In this document: in pieces, positions 20,381 to 28,794 of the stretch
Position numbering within the stretch: position 1 is the first letter of the stretch
Layout of the letters: each line of letters begins with the position of its first letter
Origin: Coraliomargarita_B sp036735565
GTDB taxonomy: Bacteria > Verrucomicrobiota > Verrucomicrobiia > Opitutales > Coraliomargaritaceae
Assembly: GCA_036735565.1 (NCBI GenBank)
Contig: DAINOC010000005.1
Span: forward strand, 1 to 64,000
Length of the DNA stretch: 64,000 nt
Direction: 5' to 3'
Notes under the pieces: generated by a model
The model's input: only the letters and a program-made list of their open reading frames with translations
Told to the model about the DNA's origin: nothing
Databases searched by the model: none
Translations under genes and position numbers: made by a program

Positions 20381-20898
20381 GGCGGCTCCAGCGCTCTCTG
20401 CTGTGGACGGCAGCGCTACCCACGCACCTTGTAGTGAATCTGGCGACGCTCGGGCCGGTGGGTCGCGTAAAGAAGGCTCCGGGCACCTGGGGCAGCGTGG
20501 CGGGCCTGGCGCTGTATGCGGTCTGCTTTCATCGCCTGGGGCCCGTCGGGTTTATCGTGCTGGCGCTGCTGCTGGCCTATCTCGCGGTGGCCTTCTGTGA
20601 TGCCGCAGAGCGAAGGCTGCAGATGCGGGACCCCGGGATGATTGTGCTGGATGAATTTGTGGCAGTGCCGCTGGTATTTTTCGGCATGGGTGGGTCCGGT
20701 GGCCTCATGGAAGCCAATGGCGGCTGGCCAGTCCTCTTGGGCGGCTTTTTATTGTTTCGGCTGTTCGATATCTTAAAGCCGCTGGGCATCGATCGCCTGC
20801 AAAATCTGCCGGGGGGCCTGGGCTGTGTGGCCGACGATCTCGCGGCGGGGATCGCCGCCTGCGGGTGTCTGCATCTGATTGTGTATTTCCTCTTTTGA
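20377..20898 (+). CDS. pgpA: Phosphatidylglycerophosphatase A
   Basis: A 173-residue membrane phosphatase with the PgpA signature KKAPGTWGSVAGLAL and the acidic motif DPGMIVLDEFVAVPLV, followed by hydrophobic helices and LKPLGIDRLQNLPGGLGCVADDLAAG near the end. It removes phosphate from phosphatidylglycerophosphate made by PgsA. The ATG overlaps the pgsA stop by 3 bases, with a good ribosome-binding site (GGAGAAGGAGA) upstream. Confidence 0.93.
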   Translation: MRRLQRSLLWTAALPTHLVVNLATLGPVGRVKKAPGTWGSVAGLALYAVCFHRLGPVGFIVLALLLAYLAVAFCDAAERRLQMRDPGMIVLDEFVAVPLVFFGMGGSGGLMEANGGWPVLLGGFLLFRLFDILKPLGIDRLQNLPGGLGCVADDLAAGIAACGCLHLIVYFLF

Positions 20899-20971
20899 GT
20901 CCGGGAATTGCGGGATAAGACTTGTCTTCGTGGAATTTGGGTCATTCAGTGTCGGCCCAAAATAAATCCCT

Positions 20972-21376
20972 ATGGAAGAAACACTTATCATTCTGAAGCC
21001 CGACTGCATGGAAAAAGGTGCGGCCGGTGAAGTCATCTCACGTTTCGAGCGTGCCGGTTTTGCCATCTTCGCGGCCAAAATCATGCAGCTCGATGGAGCA
21101 ATCCTGCGCGAGCACTATGCGCACGTGGCCGACAAGCCTTTCTTCCCGGAGATCGAGGCGTTTATGAGCAGCCGCCCGGTGATGCCCATGATCCTCGCCG
21201 GTGAGAATGTGATTGCGCGGGTGCGCGACCTGCTCGGACCGACCAATTCCAAGGAGGCCGCTCCGGGCACGATCCGTGGTGATCTGGGCACGGATATGAT
21301 GCGCAACATGGTGCATGCCTCGGACAGTCCGGAAGCGGCAGCGGCCGAGAAGAAGCGCTTCTTCCCTGAGTTGTAG
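20972..21376 (+). CDS. ndk: Nucleoside diphosphate kinase
   Basis: A 134-residue Ndk, slightly short of the usual ~140. The N-terminus EETLIILKPDCMEKG, the phosphate-binding region and the active-site His in RNMVHASDSPEAAAAEKKRFF are conserved. It transfers the terminal phosphate between NTPs and NDPs via phosphohistidine. Same strand as pgpA and ispF, with 73 and 5 bases between them. No clear ribosome-binding site precedes the ATG. Confidence 0.96.
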   Translation: MEETLIILKPDCMEKGAAGEVISRFERAGFAIFAAKIMQLDGAILREHYAHVADKPFFPEIEAFMSSRPVMPMILAGENVIARVRDLLGPTNSKEAAPGTIRGDLGTDMMRNMVHASDSPEAAAAEKKRFFPEL

Positions 21377-21381
21377 CGGGA

Positions 21382-21870
21382 ATGTTCAAGGTCAAGACAG
21401 GTCTCGGGCTGGATAGTCACCGCTTCGTGGAGGGACCGACGGACCGGCAGCTGGTGCTGGGTGGCCTGGTCTTCGAGGATGCCCCGGCACTGGCGGGTAA
21501 CAGCGATGCCGATGTGATCCTGCATGCGGTGACGGATGCCATCAGCGGGGTGACCGGCCGGACCGTGATCGGTGCAGTGGCGGATGAAATGTGCCGCAAC
21601 GGGATCACCGACAGTAAGGCTTACCTGAAAGTGGCGCTGGCTGACCTCGGGGATTGGCGGATCAGCCATGTCTCGATCGCGCTGGAGTGTCGGCGTCCGA
21701 AAATGGACCCCAAGGTGCCGGCGCTGCGTGCGTCGATCGCCGGCTTGCTCGGCGTGGCGCTTGAGGATGTATGCCTAACGGCCACCTCGGGCGAAGGGCT
21801 CACGGCTGTCGGTCAAGGCGAGGGGATTCACGCCACCGCGATTGTGACGGTTCAGAGGGCTGAAACCTGA
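21382..21870 (+). CDS. ispF: 2-C-methyl-D-erythritol 2,4-cyclodiphosphate synthase
   Basis: A 162-residue IspF. The metal-binding DSH lies in GLGLDSHRF, another His in DADVILHAVTDAISG, and the C-terminal TATSGEGLTAVGQGEGIHATAIV is the conserved CMP-binding end. It makes the cyclic diphosphate of the non-mevalonate isoprenoid pathway. Many relatives begin with RVGxGxDxHR, which the present FKVKTGLGLDSHRF resembles. It follows ndk by 5 bases and is probably co-transcribed. Confidence 0.93.
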   Translation: MFKVKTGLGLDSHRFVEGPTDRQLVLGGLVFEDAPALAGNSDADVILHAVTDAISGVTGRTVIGAVADEMCRNGITDSKAYLKVALADLGDWRISHVSIALECRRPKMDPKVPALRASIAGLLGVALEDVCLTATSGEGLTAVGQGEGIHATAIVTVQRAET

Positions 21871-21960
21871 GACTTGAAACCTGAGTGTTTTTGAGGGCTG
21901 AAAGCTGCCTGTCCGCCATAGCTCGCAGAGCGACGGTGGAAGACCTGAGTTTTTTAAGGG

Positions 21961-22791
21961 CTATTGCTTGCGGAGGGTGCGCATGGCCCGGTTGATGATG
22001 TAGCGGGTTTCGGGGAGGGGGCTTTCTTCGTCCCATCGGGCGCAGGTTTCGGCGACCCAATCCGGGTGGCTTTTTGAGGCATCATTGAGCCAGTTGGCGA
22101 CGGAATCGCGGACGTATTTGGAAGGATCCGCCCGCAGCGGTTCGAGCAAGCTGAGGCCGGGTGTCGGGTCTTCTTTCAGCGCTTTGATATGGGCGCACCA
22201 GACGCCGCGCGGACGGGTGAGTTCGCTGGCGAACCGGCGGAGGTTGGGCTCCCGGTCTTTGGTGAAAGCGGCGAGTAGCTGGAAGGATTCCCCGGGCTGA
22301 GCAATCACCTCGTGGCGAAGGGCGAGCCAGGTGATTTCCCGGACGCTCATATTTGGGTCGTCCGCGAAGGGGCGAAGCTGTTTCAACTTCTCCTGTAGGG
22401 TGAATGTCGGTGACGCGCCGATTAGCCAAGCGCCCCAGGCGCGGGCGAGGTCGGAGGCCTCCGTCCTCAGCTTGGATGCGGTGGCGCTGGCGGCAGGCTT
22501 GGCAGGAAAGGTTTCGGCAAGGAATTGCCCTACGAGTGCAATCTTTTTTGGCGCGGTGGTTGGCTGCTCCTTTGCGAAACGGGCATGGAGGGCGGGGAGG
22601 GAGGCGGACCATCCCTGGTGGGAAAATACGATTCCGGCGAGCGTGGCTTGGTCGACGATTAGCCACTCGCAGAGGTTTACCGTTTCGATGGCACCCTGAT
22701 TGAGAAGATTACGTATGGTCGGCGGCACAGATGCGGTATCCCGTGCGCCTTTGCGGGCGAACACCTCGTGGGGTATCGGTTGGACGTACAC
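21961..22791 (-). CDS. DNA alkylation repair-like HEAT-repeat protein
   Basis: A ~276-residue all-helical protein resembling the AlkD-like DNA alkylation repair family: NLLNQGAIETVNLCEWLIVDQATLAG near the start, then ALRHEVIAQPGESFQLLAAFTKDREPNLRRFASELTRPRGVW and DPSKYVRDSVANWLNDASKSHPDWV, i.e. HEAT-like repeats. AlkD-type proteins excise bulky alkylated bases; whether this member has glycosylase activity is unknown. The start is uncertain: the GTG at 22791 was chosen because upstream codons run into the glnA terminator (22865-22896). It follows glnA on the same strand but behind that terminator. Confidence 0.65.
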   Translation of the reverse strand: MYVQPIPHEVFARKGARDTASVPPTIRNLLNQGAIETVNLCEWLIVDQATLAGIVFSHQGWSASLPALHARFAKEQPTTAPKKIALVGQFLAETFPAKPAASATASKLRTEASDLARAWGAWLIGASPTFTLQEKLKQLRPFADDPNMSVREITWLALRHEVIAQPGESFQLLAAFTKDREPNLRRFASELTRPRGVWCAHIKALKEDPTPGLSLLEPLRADPSKYVRDSVANWLNDASKSHPDWVAETCARWDEESPLPETRYIINRAMRTLRKQ

Positions 22792-22864
22792 TTTTTCAGC
22801 TTTTCTGGTGGTTGAAGACTTTACCTTGCCCGGGGGTGAGCGGATGCGGTTCGGCGGGGCTGGC

Positions 22865-22896
22865 CAAAAAAAGCGCCGCTCTGGTGAGCGGCGCTT
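22865..22896 (-). terminator. glnA intrinsic terminator
   Basis: A perfect 10-bp inverted repeat AAGCGCCGCT/AGCGGCGCTT with a 6-base loop lies 31 bases after the glnA stop and is followed on the minus strand by a run of seven T. It ends the glnA transcript before the downstream gene. Confidence 0.9.
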
Positions 22897-22927
22897 GAGT
22901 GGTAGAGAGTAGTGGGCGGGAGCCGTA

Positions 22928-23956
22928 TTACTTGAACGCGGCTTCGACTTCCTGAACCGTTTGAAGCACACGGGAGACCACTTTGTAGGGGTCGGCCTGC
23001 GAGTTCGGACGGCGGTCTTCGAGGTAGCCCTTGTAGGCATCGCCCTTGACGAAGCTGTGTGGCACGCGGACGGAGGCACCGCGGTCAGCCACACCCCAGG
23101 AGAACTTGTCGATGGACTGGGTCTCGTGGAGGCCGGTCAGGCGCAGATGGTTGTCCGGGCCGTAGGCTGCGATGTGCTCGTCCTTGTATTTCTCGAAGGC
23201 ATCCATGAGCTTGAGGAAGTAGTCCTTGCCGCCGGTCTCGCGCATATAATGGGAAGAGAAATTGCAGTGCATGCCGGAACCGTTCCAATCACCCTGGTAG
23301 GGCTTGCAGTGGTATTCGATTTCGATGCCGTATTTCTCGCAGAGGCGCTGGAGGATGTAGCGGGCCACGTGCACCTGGTCAGCGGCTTTCTTGGAACCCT
23401 TCCCGAAGATCTGGAACTCCCACTGGCCCTTGGCCACCTCGGCATTGATACCTTCGTGGTTGATGCCAGCGGCGATGCAGAGGTCGAGGTGTTCCTCGAC
23501 GATCTGACGGGCGACGTCGCCCACATTCTTGTAGCCCACACCGGTGTAGTAGGGGCCCTGCGGTGCGGGGTAGCCGTCGTAAGAGGGCCAGCCCAGGGGC
23601 GCACCGTCCTGCATCATGAAATACTCCTGCTCCAGACCGACCCAGAAATTCTCATCGTCTTCGATGGTGGCGCGGGCGTTGGAAGGGTGTGGCGTGCCAT
23701 CGGGCATCATGACTTCCGACATAACGAGGAAAGCGTTTGTGCGGGTCGCGTCCGGGTAGATCGCCACCGGCTTGAGCATGCAGTCGGAGCTGCCGCCTTC
23801 GGCTTGGCGCGTCGAGCTACCGTCGAAGCCCCACATCGGGCAGTCCTCGAGGGTGAACTTCGCGGGATCGCCGCTTTCGATCTTCGTCTTGCTGCGAAGG
23901 TTTGCGGTCGGCTCGTATCCGTCGAGCCAGATGTATTCTAGTTTGATTTTAGCCAT
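22928..23956 (-). CDS. glnII: Glutamine synthetase, type II (eukaryotic-like)
   Basis: A 342-residue GSII, much shorter than the ~470 residues of GSI. MWGFDGSSTRQAEGGSSDCMLKP is the N-terminal beta-grasp/active-site signature of GSII, with GLEQEYFMMQDG, INAEVAKGQWEFQI, GSGMHCNFS and FSWGVADRGASVRVP forming the metal and ATP site. It joins ammonia to glutamate. GSII lacks the adenylylation site of GSI, so control through GlnD-PII-GlnE as in enterics is not expected. A strong terminator follows. Upstream, 23957-24166 holds only the divergent start of the kinase-like gene. Confidence 0.95.
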   Translation of the reverse strand: MAKIKLEYIWLDGYEPTANLRSKTKIESGDPAKFTLEDCPMWGFDGSSTRQAEGGSSDCMLKPVAIYPDATRTNAFLVMSEVMMPDGTPHPSNARATIEDDENFWVGLEQEYFMMQDGAPLGWPSYDGYPAPQGPYYTGVGYKNVGDVARQIVEEHLDLCIAAGINHEGINAEVAKGQWEFQIFGKGSKKAADQVHVARYILQRLCEKYGIEIEYHCKPYQGDWNGSGMHCNFSSHYMRETGGKDYFLKLMDAFEKYKDEHIAAYGPDNHLRLTGLHETQSIDKFSWGVADRGASVRVPHSFVKGDAYKGYLEDRRPNSQADPYKVVSRVLQTVQEVEAAFK

Positions 23957-24166
23957 AGTAACGATGCCTTATCAGGAGTTGCGTTGTTGTGAGTTGGGCC
24001 CGGGAAGCGCCGCAGAAAGGTGGCGACATTCCAGCAGGTCCTGAGGAGTCAGCAGATTGTATGCCATTCTCCTGATTGCAAGGTCTTTTTTACGATTTTG
24101 CTCCCTTTGTAAAAGTCGGGGTCTTGCGCTTGCCAAGCCGTGCCGCGTGGGCTGAACTGGAGCACC

Positions 24167-24616
24167 ATGCAGGAAGCAAAAAACACAGGCCGGGCAACGG
24201 TGCACATCGGCTACGACGGGCGTGTGCACAAGACCTTCAAGGGTCCGCAAGCCCGTGAGCGCTACGAAAACGAAGTGCGGGTGCTGCAGTTTCTGCACAA
24301 AAACGGCTGCCCGTTTGTGCCCCGTATTTTGGAGCGCGATGATGACCGGCTGTATCTGGTAACCTCCAACTGCGGAGCGCGGGTGGAGCGCCTGAGTGAC
24401 GGAAAGAAAGAGCAGATTTTCGCCGAGTTGGAGCAATATGGGGTGCAGCACGACGACGCCGAGGTGCGCAACGTCACCTACAACCAGCAACTGGGGCGCT
24501 TCTGTGTGATCGACTTCGAGTTCGCCACGATACAGGTGCCCGGCTACCCGCCTCCCCCCGAGATGAAATCGGTAGCGGATCGCTCGCAGTGGCAGGATGC
24601 GGAGGGCAATGGCTGA
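24167..24616 (+). CDS. Miniature serine/threonine kinase-like protein
   Basis: A 149-residue protein that reads as a compressed protein-kinase fold. K22 in VHKTFKG and E36 in ENEVRVL suit the VAIK Lys and helix-C Glu; QHDDAEVRNVTY (D96/D97, N102) resembles a catalytic loop; VIDFEFA (D116) replaces DFG. RIO and Kdo-kinase-like small kinases have similar layouts. GGAG lies 6 bases before the ATG. It overlaps the PP2C phosphatase gene by 8 bases, suggesting a coupled kinase/phosphatase pair. Kinase activity is inferred, and the C-terminal lobe is largely absent. Confidence 0.65.
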   Translation: MQEAKNTGRATVHIGYDGRVHKTFKGPQARERYENEVRVLQFLHKNGCPFVPRILERDDDRLYLVTSNCGARVERLSDGKKEQIFAELEQYGVQHDDAEVRNVTYNQQLGRFCVIDFEFATIQVPGYPPPPEMKSVADRSQWQDAEGNG

Positions 24617-25463
24617 CATGAGTGACGGTGCAATCTCGGACGAGGGCGCGAGGGCTGCCTCCCGGATCCTCTGGTATGGCCTCACGGATGTGGGGCGTTT
24701 CCGGAAGGAGAACCAGGACGCCTTTCTGGCGCTATCGCTGGACGGCGAGGGCGTATATCGGCTCGGCAAATACGGTGAGGCTGGACTGACCGATCATGAT
24801 TACATCTTTGCGGTGAGCGATGGGATGGGCGGAGCCAACGCCGGGGATTTCGCGAGTCGATTGGCGGTGGATAAGATCACGCGCCTCTTTCCCTCGAGCT
24901 TTCGCTACGGGGCCGAGGGCTTGCAGCTGGGTTTTCAGGATCTGCTCACCGAGGTGTTCGACCACATCCACCGCGAGCTGACCAAGATGGGGCAGTGCTA
25001 CGAGGAGCTGGAGGGCATGGGTGCAACGCTCAGCCTCTGCTGGGTGCGTCCGCAGTGGATTTATTTTGCCCATGTCGGCGACAGCCGGATCTACCATCTG
25101 CCAGCGGCGGGTGGTATCCGGCAGGTGAGTGAGGATCACACGCACGTGGGCTGGTTGCAGCGAACGGGGCAGTTGACCGAGTTTCAGGCCCGCAGCCACC
25201 CCAATCGGAACGCTCTGCAGCAGGTTCTGGGGGGTAAGACGCAGCATCTGAATCCCCAGTTCGGGGCGATCGGGCACGAGCCTGGCGATCATTTTTTGAT
25301 TTGCTCGGACGGGCTGGTGGAGGGGCTCTTCAACAGCGGGATGGAGCGATTGATTCGCAACCCCGGCCCGAAGGATACGGGCAACCCTGCGGAGCGGTTG
25401 GTCGCCGAGGCGGTGCGGACCAGTGGCCGCGATAACACGACGGCGGTGGTGTTTGAAGTGTAG
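24609..25463 (+). CDS. PP2C-family serine/threonine phosphatase
   Basis: A 284-residue PP2C. The motifs run in order: DVGRFRKENQDAF (metal-coordinating region), AVSDGMGGANAG (D71), MGATLSLCWV, HVGDSRIYHL, SDGLVEGL and the terminal RDNTTAVVFEV. No membrane segment or extra domain. It is Mn/Mg dependent and removes phosphate from Ser/Thr. The start overlaps the kinase-like gene by 8 bases; an ATG three codons later is also possible. Its likely partner is the preceding kinase or that kinase's substrates. Confidence 0.9.
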   Translation: MADMSDGAISDEGARAASRILWYGLTDVGRFRKENQDAFLALSLDGEGVYRLGKYGEAGLTDHDYIFAVSDGMGGANAGDFASRLAVDKITRLFPSSFRYGAEGLQLGFQDLLTEVFDHIHRELTKMGQCYEELEGMGATLSLCWVRPQWIYFAHVGDSRIYHLPAAGGIRQVSEDHTHVGWLQRTGQLTEFQARSHPNRNALQQVLGGKTQHLNPQFGAIGHEPGDHFLICSDGLVEGLFNSGMERLIRNPGPKDTGNPAERLVAEAVRTSGRDNTTAVVFEV

Positions 25464-25562
25464 GTGAGGTGCAGCGTTGAACGTTGATAGGCAATCGTGG
25501 GACTTCGATTGCCGTGCATCTTGGTTGGCTGTTGGCTGATAGAGTGGCCATGTGTTTCGGGC

Positions 25563-25601
25563 TTGACAACTTGGGTGGTATTGATTTTGAATGATCAAAA
25601 T
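25563..25601 (+). promoter_or_regulatory. Probable promoter and metalloregulator operator of the metal ABC operon
   Basis: TTGACA at 25563-25568 fits a -35 box, with TTGAAT 18 bases on as a -10. A perfect 7-bp inverted repeat, ATTTTGA-ATGA-TCAAAAT (25584-25601), covers the -10 and reaches the base before the ATG at 25602. The predicted transcription start is within a few bases of the ATG, so the mRNA may be leaderless. The site fits repression by a DtxR-type protein, probably the domain fused to the third gene of this operon. Confidence 0.55.
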
Positions 25602-26582
25602 ATGAACTTTCAATACTATCAATTGTTTCGCTTTAGTGCAGTTTTGCTGAGTCTGTGGGGGCTCTCCGGTTGTGGGCCTTCGGTTGTCCGGGAGGGCGAT
25701 GACGGTGACGGTCCGGTCCGCGTGGTGGCAACGATCGGGATGATTGCCGACGTGGTGCGTAACGTGGCGGGTGAGCACGCCCAGGTGGAGGGGCTCATCG
25801 GAGAGGGGGTGGATCCGCACCTCTATAAGCCGACGCGGGCGGATGTGGTAAAGCTATCCCGGGCGGATATCGTTTTTTACAATGGGCTCCGGTTGGAGGG
25901 AAAGATGACGGATGTCCTGCACCGCGTGGCGGAGAGCGGACGACCGGTGCGGGCCGTGACGGAGGCGATTCTCGGGGACAGCGATTATCTGCTGGCCAAG
26001 GACGACGGATCGGCGCACACGGATCCGCATGTATGGATGGATGTGCAGGGTTGGTCGAAGGGGGTCGACGTGATTGCGGCGGCGTTGGCGGCGTATGATC
26101 TGGCGCATGCGGCGGACTATCAGGACAATGCTGCGGCTTACAAGGCCCGGCTTGAGGCCCTCGACCGCTATGCAAAAGCCGCCATGGCGACGATTCCGGC
26201 ACACCAGCGGGTGCTGGTGACGGCGCACGATGCTTTCCAGTATATGGGCCGGGCCTACGGGCTGGAGGTCCGGGGGATTCAGGGGATCAGCACCGAGTCG
26301 GAGGCGGGGTTGCGTGATTTGGAGGCGTTGGTCGACTTTATCGTGGAGCGGCAAATACCGGCGGTCTTTGTTGAGAGTTCGGTGGCCGACAAGAACGTGC
26401 GGGCGCTGGTCGAGGGGGCGCGGGCCCGGGGGCACGAGGTGGTGATCGGCGGTGAGCTCTTCTCCGATGCGATGGGTGCGGCTGGGACCTATGAGGGCAC
26501 TTATATCGGCATGATTGATCACAACGTGACCACCATTGTCAATGCACTCGGCGGCAGCGCTGAGGGGTTTGCGGAAAAATGA
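25602..26582 (+). CDS. Metal ABC transporter substrate-binding lipoprotein (TroA/ZnuA-like)
   Basis: A 326-residue cluster A-I solute-binding protein with a lipoprotein signal (LSGC, Cys24). Likely metal ligands, by comparison with Treponema TroA, are H73 (DPHLYKPT), H143 (DPHVWMDV), H209 (TAHDAF) and D289 (GGELFSDAMG). The region AHDAFQYMGRAYG to GTYIGM is close to TroA, so manganese, iron or zinc are candidates. It delivers the metal to the membrane permeases. Its stop overlaps the ATPase start (ATGA). It heads a four-gene operon with the order of Chlamydia ytgABCD. Confidence 0.92.
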   Translation: MNFQYYQLFRFSAVLLSLWGLSGCGPSVVREGDDGDGPVRVVATIGMIADVVRNVAGEHAQVEGLIGEGVDPHLYKPTRADVVKLSRADIVFYNGLRLEGKMTDVLHRVAESGRPVRAVTEAILGDSDYLLAKDDGSAHTDPHVWMDVQGWSKGVDVIAAALAAYDLAHAADYQDNAAAYKARLEALDRYAKAAMATIPAHQRVLVTAHDAFQYMGRAYGLEVRGIQGISTESEAGLRDLEALVDFIVERQIPAVFVESSVADKNVRALVEGARARGHEVVIGGELFSDAMGAAGTYEGTYIGMIDHNVTTIVNALGGSAEGFAEK

Positions 26583-27382
26583 ATACTGTATCCAAATTCT
26601 CAGGACAGCCAGCGCAGACACCAGACACGGGGACCTGCCCGCTGGTGGTGCGCGATCTTACCGTGGCCTACCACCGCAAGCCGGTGGTTTGGGATATCGA
26701 TCTAGCCATCCCCCAGGGGAAACTCGTAGGCATCGTCGGGCCCAATGGCGCGGGGAAGAGCACTTTGCTCAAAGCCTGTCTGGATTTGATCCCCAAGAGT
26801 TCCGGCGAGGTTCAATTTTTTGGCGAGCCCTACACCCGGCAACTCAAGCGGGTGGGCTATGTGCCGCAGCGGGAGAGTGTGGACTGGGACTTTCCGGTGA
26901 GCGTGCTGGATGTGGTGGCCATGGGCACCTACGGGCAGCTCGGGTGGTTCCGGCGAGTGAACCGCCGCTGCAAGGCGCTGGCGCTGCGGGCGCTGGAGCG
27001 CGTCGGCATGGCCGACTATGCGAACCGTCAGATCAGTCAGCTCTCCGGAGGGCAACAGCAGCGAACCTTTCTGGCGCGGGCGCTGGTGCAGGATGCGGAT
27101 ATTTACTTCATGGACGAGCCCTTCGCGGCGGTCGATGCGGCGACAGAGCGGGCCATCGTCGAGTTGCTGAAGGACCTGCAGGTTCGAGGGTGCACCTGCC
27201 TTGTGGTGCATCACGATCTTGCGACGGTCCGCCAGTATTTCGACTGGACGGTGCTCCTAAACATGCGGGTCGTCGCGGCCGGTCCCACGGCCGAGGTCTT
27301 CCATGAGGAGAATCTGCGCAAGACCTATGGGGGGAAGCTCAGTCTGCTCAGCGAGGCGGCAGATGCATTGACGCGGAGGTAG
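26579..27382 (+). CDS. Metal ABC transporter ATP-binding protein
   Basis: A 267-residue ABC ATPase. Walker A is GPNGAGKST (about 54-62), the Q-loop lies in GYVPQRESVDWDFPVSVLDVV, the signature is QLSGGQQQR, Walker B is DIYFMDEPFAAVD and the switch His is in VVHHDLATV. The Q-loop sequence is typical of Mn/Zn/Fe importers of the TroB/MntB type. It powers uptake through the two permeases downstream. Overlaps the binding-protein gene by 4 bases and precedes the permease-repressor fusion by 4 bases. Confidence 0.94.
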   Translation: MNTVSKFSGQPAQTPDTGTCPLVVRDLTVAYHRKPVVWDIDLAIPQGKLVGIVGPNGAGKSTLLKACLDLIPKSSGEVQFFGEPYTRQLKRVGYVPQRESVDWDFPVSVLDVVAMGTYGQLGWFRRVNRRCKALALRALERVGMADYANRQISQLSGGQQQRTFLARALVQDADIYFMDEPFAAVDAATERAIVELLKDLQVRGCTCLVVHHDLATVRQYFDWTVLLNMRVVAAGPTAEVFHEENLRKTYGGKLSLLSEAADALTRR

Positions 27383-27386
27383 AGCC

Positions 27387-28733
27387 ATGCCGGAACTCTC
27401 GGACATCTTCAACGTGCTCCTGCTGCGTGACTATAACACGCGGCTGGTGGTGGCCAGCACGCTGCTGCTGGGCTGCGCCTGCGGTCTGACGGGTGGGTTT
27501 TTGCTTCTGCGCAAGCGCTCGCTCATGGGGGATACGCTGTCGCATGCCACGCTGCCGGGGATTGGTCTGGCCTTTATGGTGGCGGTCCACCTGGGAGGCA
27601 CGGGCAAGTCGCTTCCGGTGCTGCTCCTCGGGGCGGGTCTCTCCGGCATCCTCGGATGCTGGCTGGTCTTGTTGATTCGCAACTACTCGCGCATCAAGGA
27701 CGATGCGGCCATGGGTATCGTGCTGAGTGTGTTCTTCGGTGCGGGCGTGGCCGTGCTCGGGCTGGTGCAGGACATGCCGGAGGCGAATGCTGCGGGTCTG
27801 GAGTATTTTATCTACGGCAAGACGGCCTCAATGGTGGCCAGCGACTTCAAGCTGCTCGGGGGCGTTACGCTCGGCGTGCTGGTGGCGACGGGCTTGTTCT
27901 TCAAGGAATTTCGTTTGCTCTGCTTCGACGAAAACTATGCGGCGGCTCAGGGCTGGCCGGTGCGCTGGCTGGATGTTTTGTTATTGACCCTTGTCACACT
28001 GGTCACGGTAGCGGGCCTGCAGGCGGTGGGGCTGATTTTGATCATTGCGTTTTTGATCACCCCGGCGGCGGCGGCCCGGTTTTGGACGGAGCAACTGGAC
28101 CGCATGCTGGTGCTCTCGGCGGTGATCGGTGCGCTCAGCGGGTGGCTTGGTGCGAGCATCAGCGCGTTTTTCCCCAGGATGCCGGCCGGTGCGGTTATTG
28201 TGTTGGTGGCGGCCGGTGGCTTCATCTTTAGTTTGCTTTTCGGTCGTTCGCGGGGCGTGCTGGTGCGCTGGGTCCGGCAGCGTCAGTCGCGGCGTAGCGT
28301 CGGCCGTCAGCATTTGTTGCGGGCGCTGTATGAGATTTTGGAAGCCGATGCCGGGAATGGCGTGGTGATCCGCCCGGTGGATTTCCGGCAGGTCCGGGGA
28401 CGCCGCACCTGGAGTGACACCCAGTTGCGCCGCTACTGGGCTGAGGCCTTTCAGGATGGATTGATCCGTGAGTCGGGTGGGGAAGTGCTCACCCTGACGG
28501 AGGCCGGCCTCCTGGCGGCGGCCCAGGTGACTCGGAATCACCGCCTGTGGGAGCTCTATTTAATCGAATACGCTGACGTGGCGACCAGCCGGGTTGACCG
28601 CGATGCCGATGCGGTCGAGCACATATTGGGAGAGCGCATGGTCGGTCAGTTGGAGGCCAAGCTCCAGCAGTTGCACGAGGCCGGGGGGCTGGCGGTCCCA
28701 GCCAGTCCGCACCCGATCCGTCCGGGGGATTAA
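27387..28733 (+). CDS. Metal ABC permease fused to a DtxR/MntR-type regulator (YtgC-YtgR-like)
   Basis: A 448-residue two-part protein. Residues 1-285 form an ABC-3 permease with about eight hydrophobic helices (RKRSLMGDTLSHATLPGIG, QAVGLILIIAFLITPAAAA). An Arg-rich linker (286-306) joins a winged-helix part (about 308-372) and a DtxR-type metal/dimer domain: H385, E389, D408, E411 and H412 have the spacing of DtxR H79, E83, C102, E105 and H106, with Asp at the Cys102 position; MntR has Glu there. The ending PHPIRPGD matches the family PHGxPIP. Chlamydia has the same fusion, YtgCR, which is cleaved to free the repressor. Here release and DNA binding are inferred. Confidence 0.85.
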   Translation: MPELSDIFNVLLLRDYNTRLVVASTLLLGCACGLTGGFLLLRKRSLMGDTLSHATLPGIGLAFMVAVHLGGTGKSLPVLLLGAGLSGILGCWLVLLIRNYSRIKDDAAMGIVLSVFFGAGVAVLGLVQDMPEANAAGLEYFIYGKTASMVASDFKLLGGVTLGVLVATGLFFKEFRLLCFDENYAAAQGWPVRWLDVLLLTLVTLVTVAGLQAVGLILIIAFLITPAAAARFWTEQLDRMLVLSAVIGALSGWLGASISAFFPRMPAGAVIVLVAAGGFIFSLLFGRSRGVLVRWVRQRQSRRSVGRQHLLRALYEILEADAGNGVVIRPVDFRQVRGRRTWSDTQLRRYWAEAFQDGLIRESGGEVLTLTEAGLLAAAQVTRNHRLWELYLIEYADVATSRVDRDADAVEHILGERMVGQLEAKLQQLHEAGGLAVPASPHPIRPGD

Positions 28734-28794
28734 AAAAAATGAACACCCTTCACTTTCACCTTAAACTTCACTCCAAAAGGTTCCTTCCTAAGGC

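Noticed and set aside
22928..23956. GSI-type GlnA under adenylylation control
   Set aside because: Length (342) and the N-terminal WGFDGSST motif are GSII; the GSI adenylylation region is absent.
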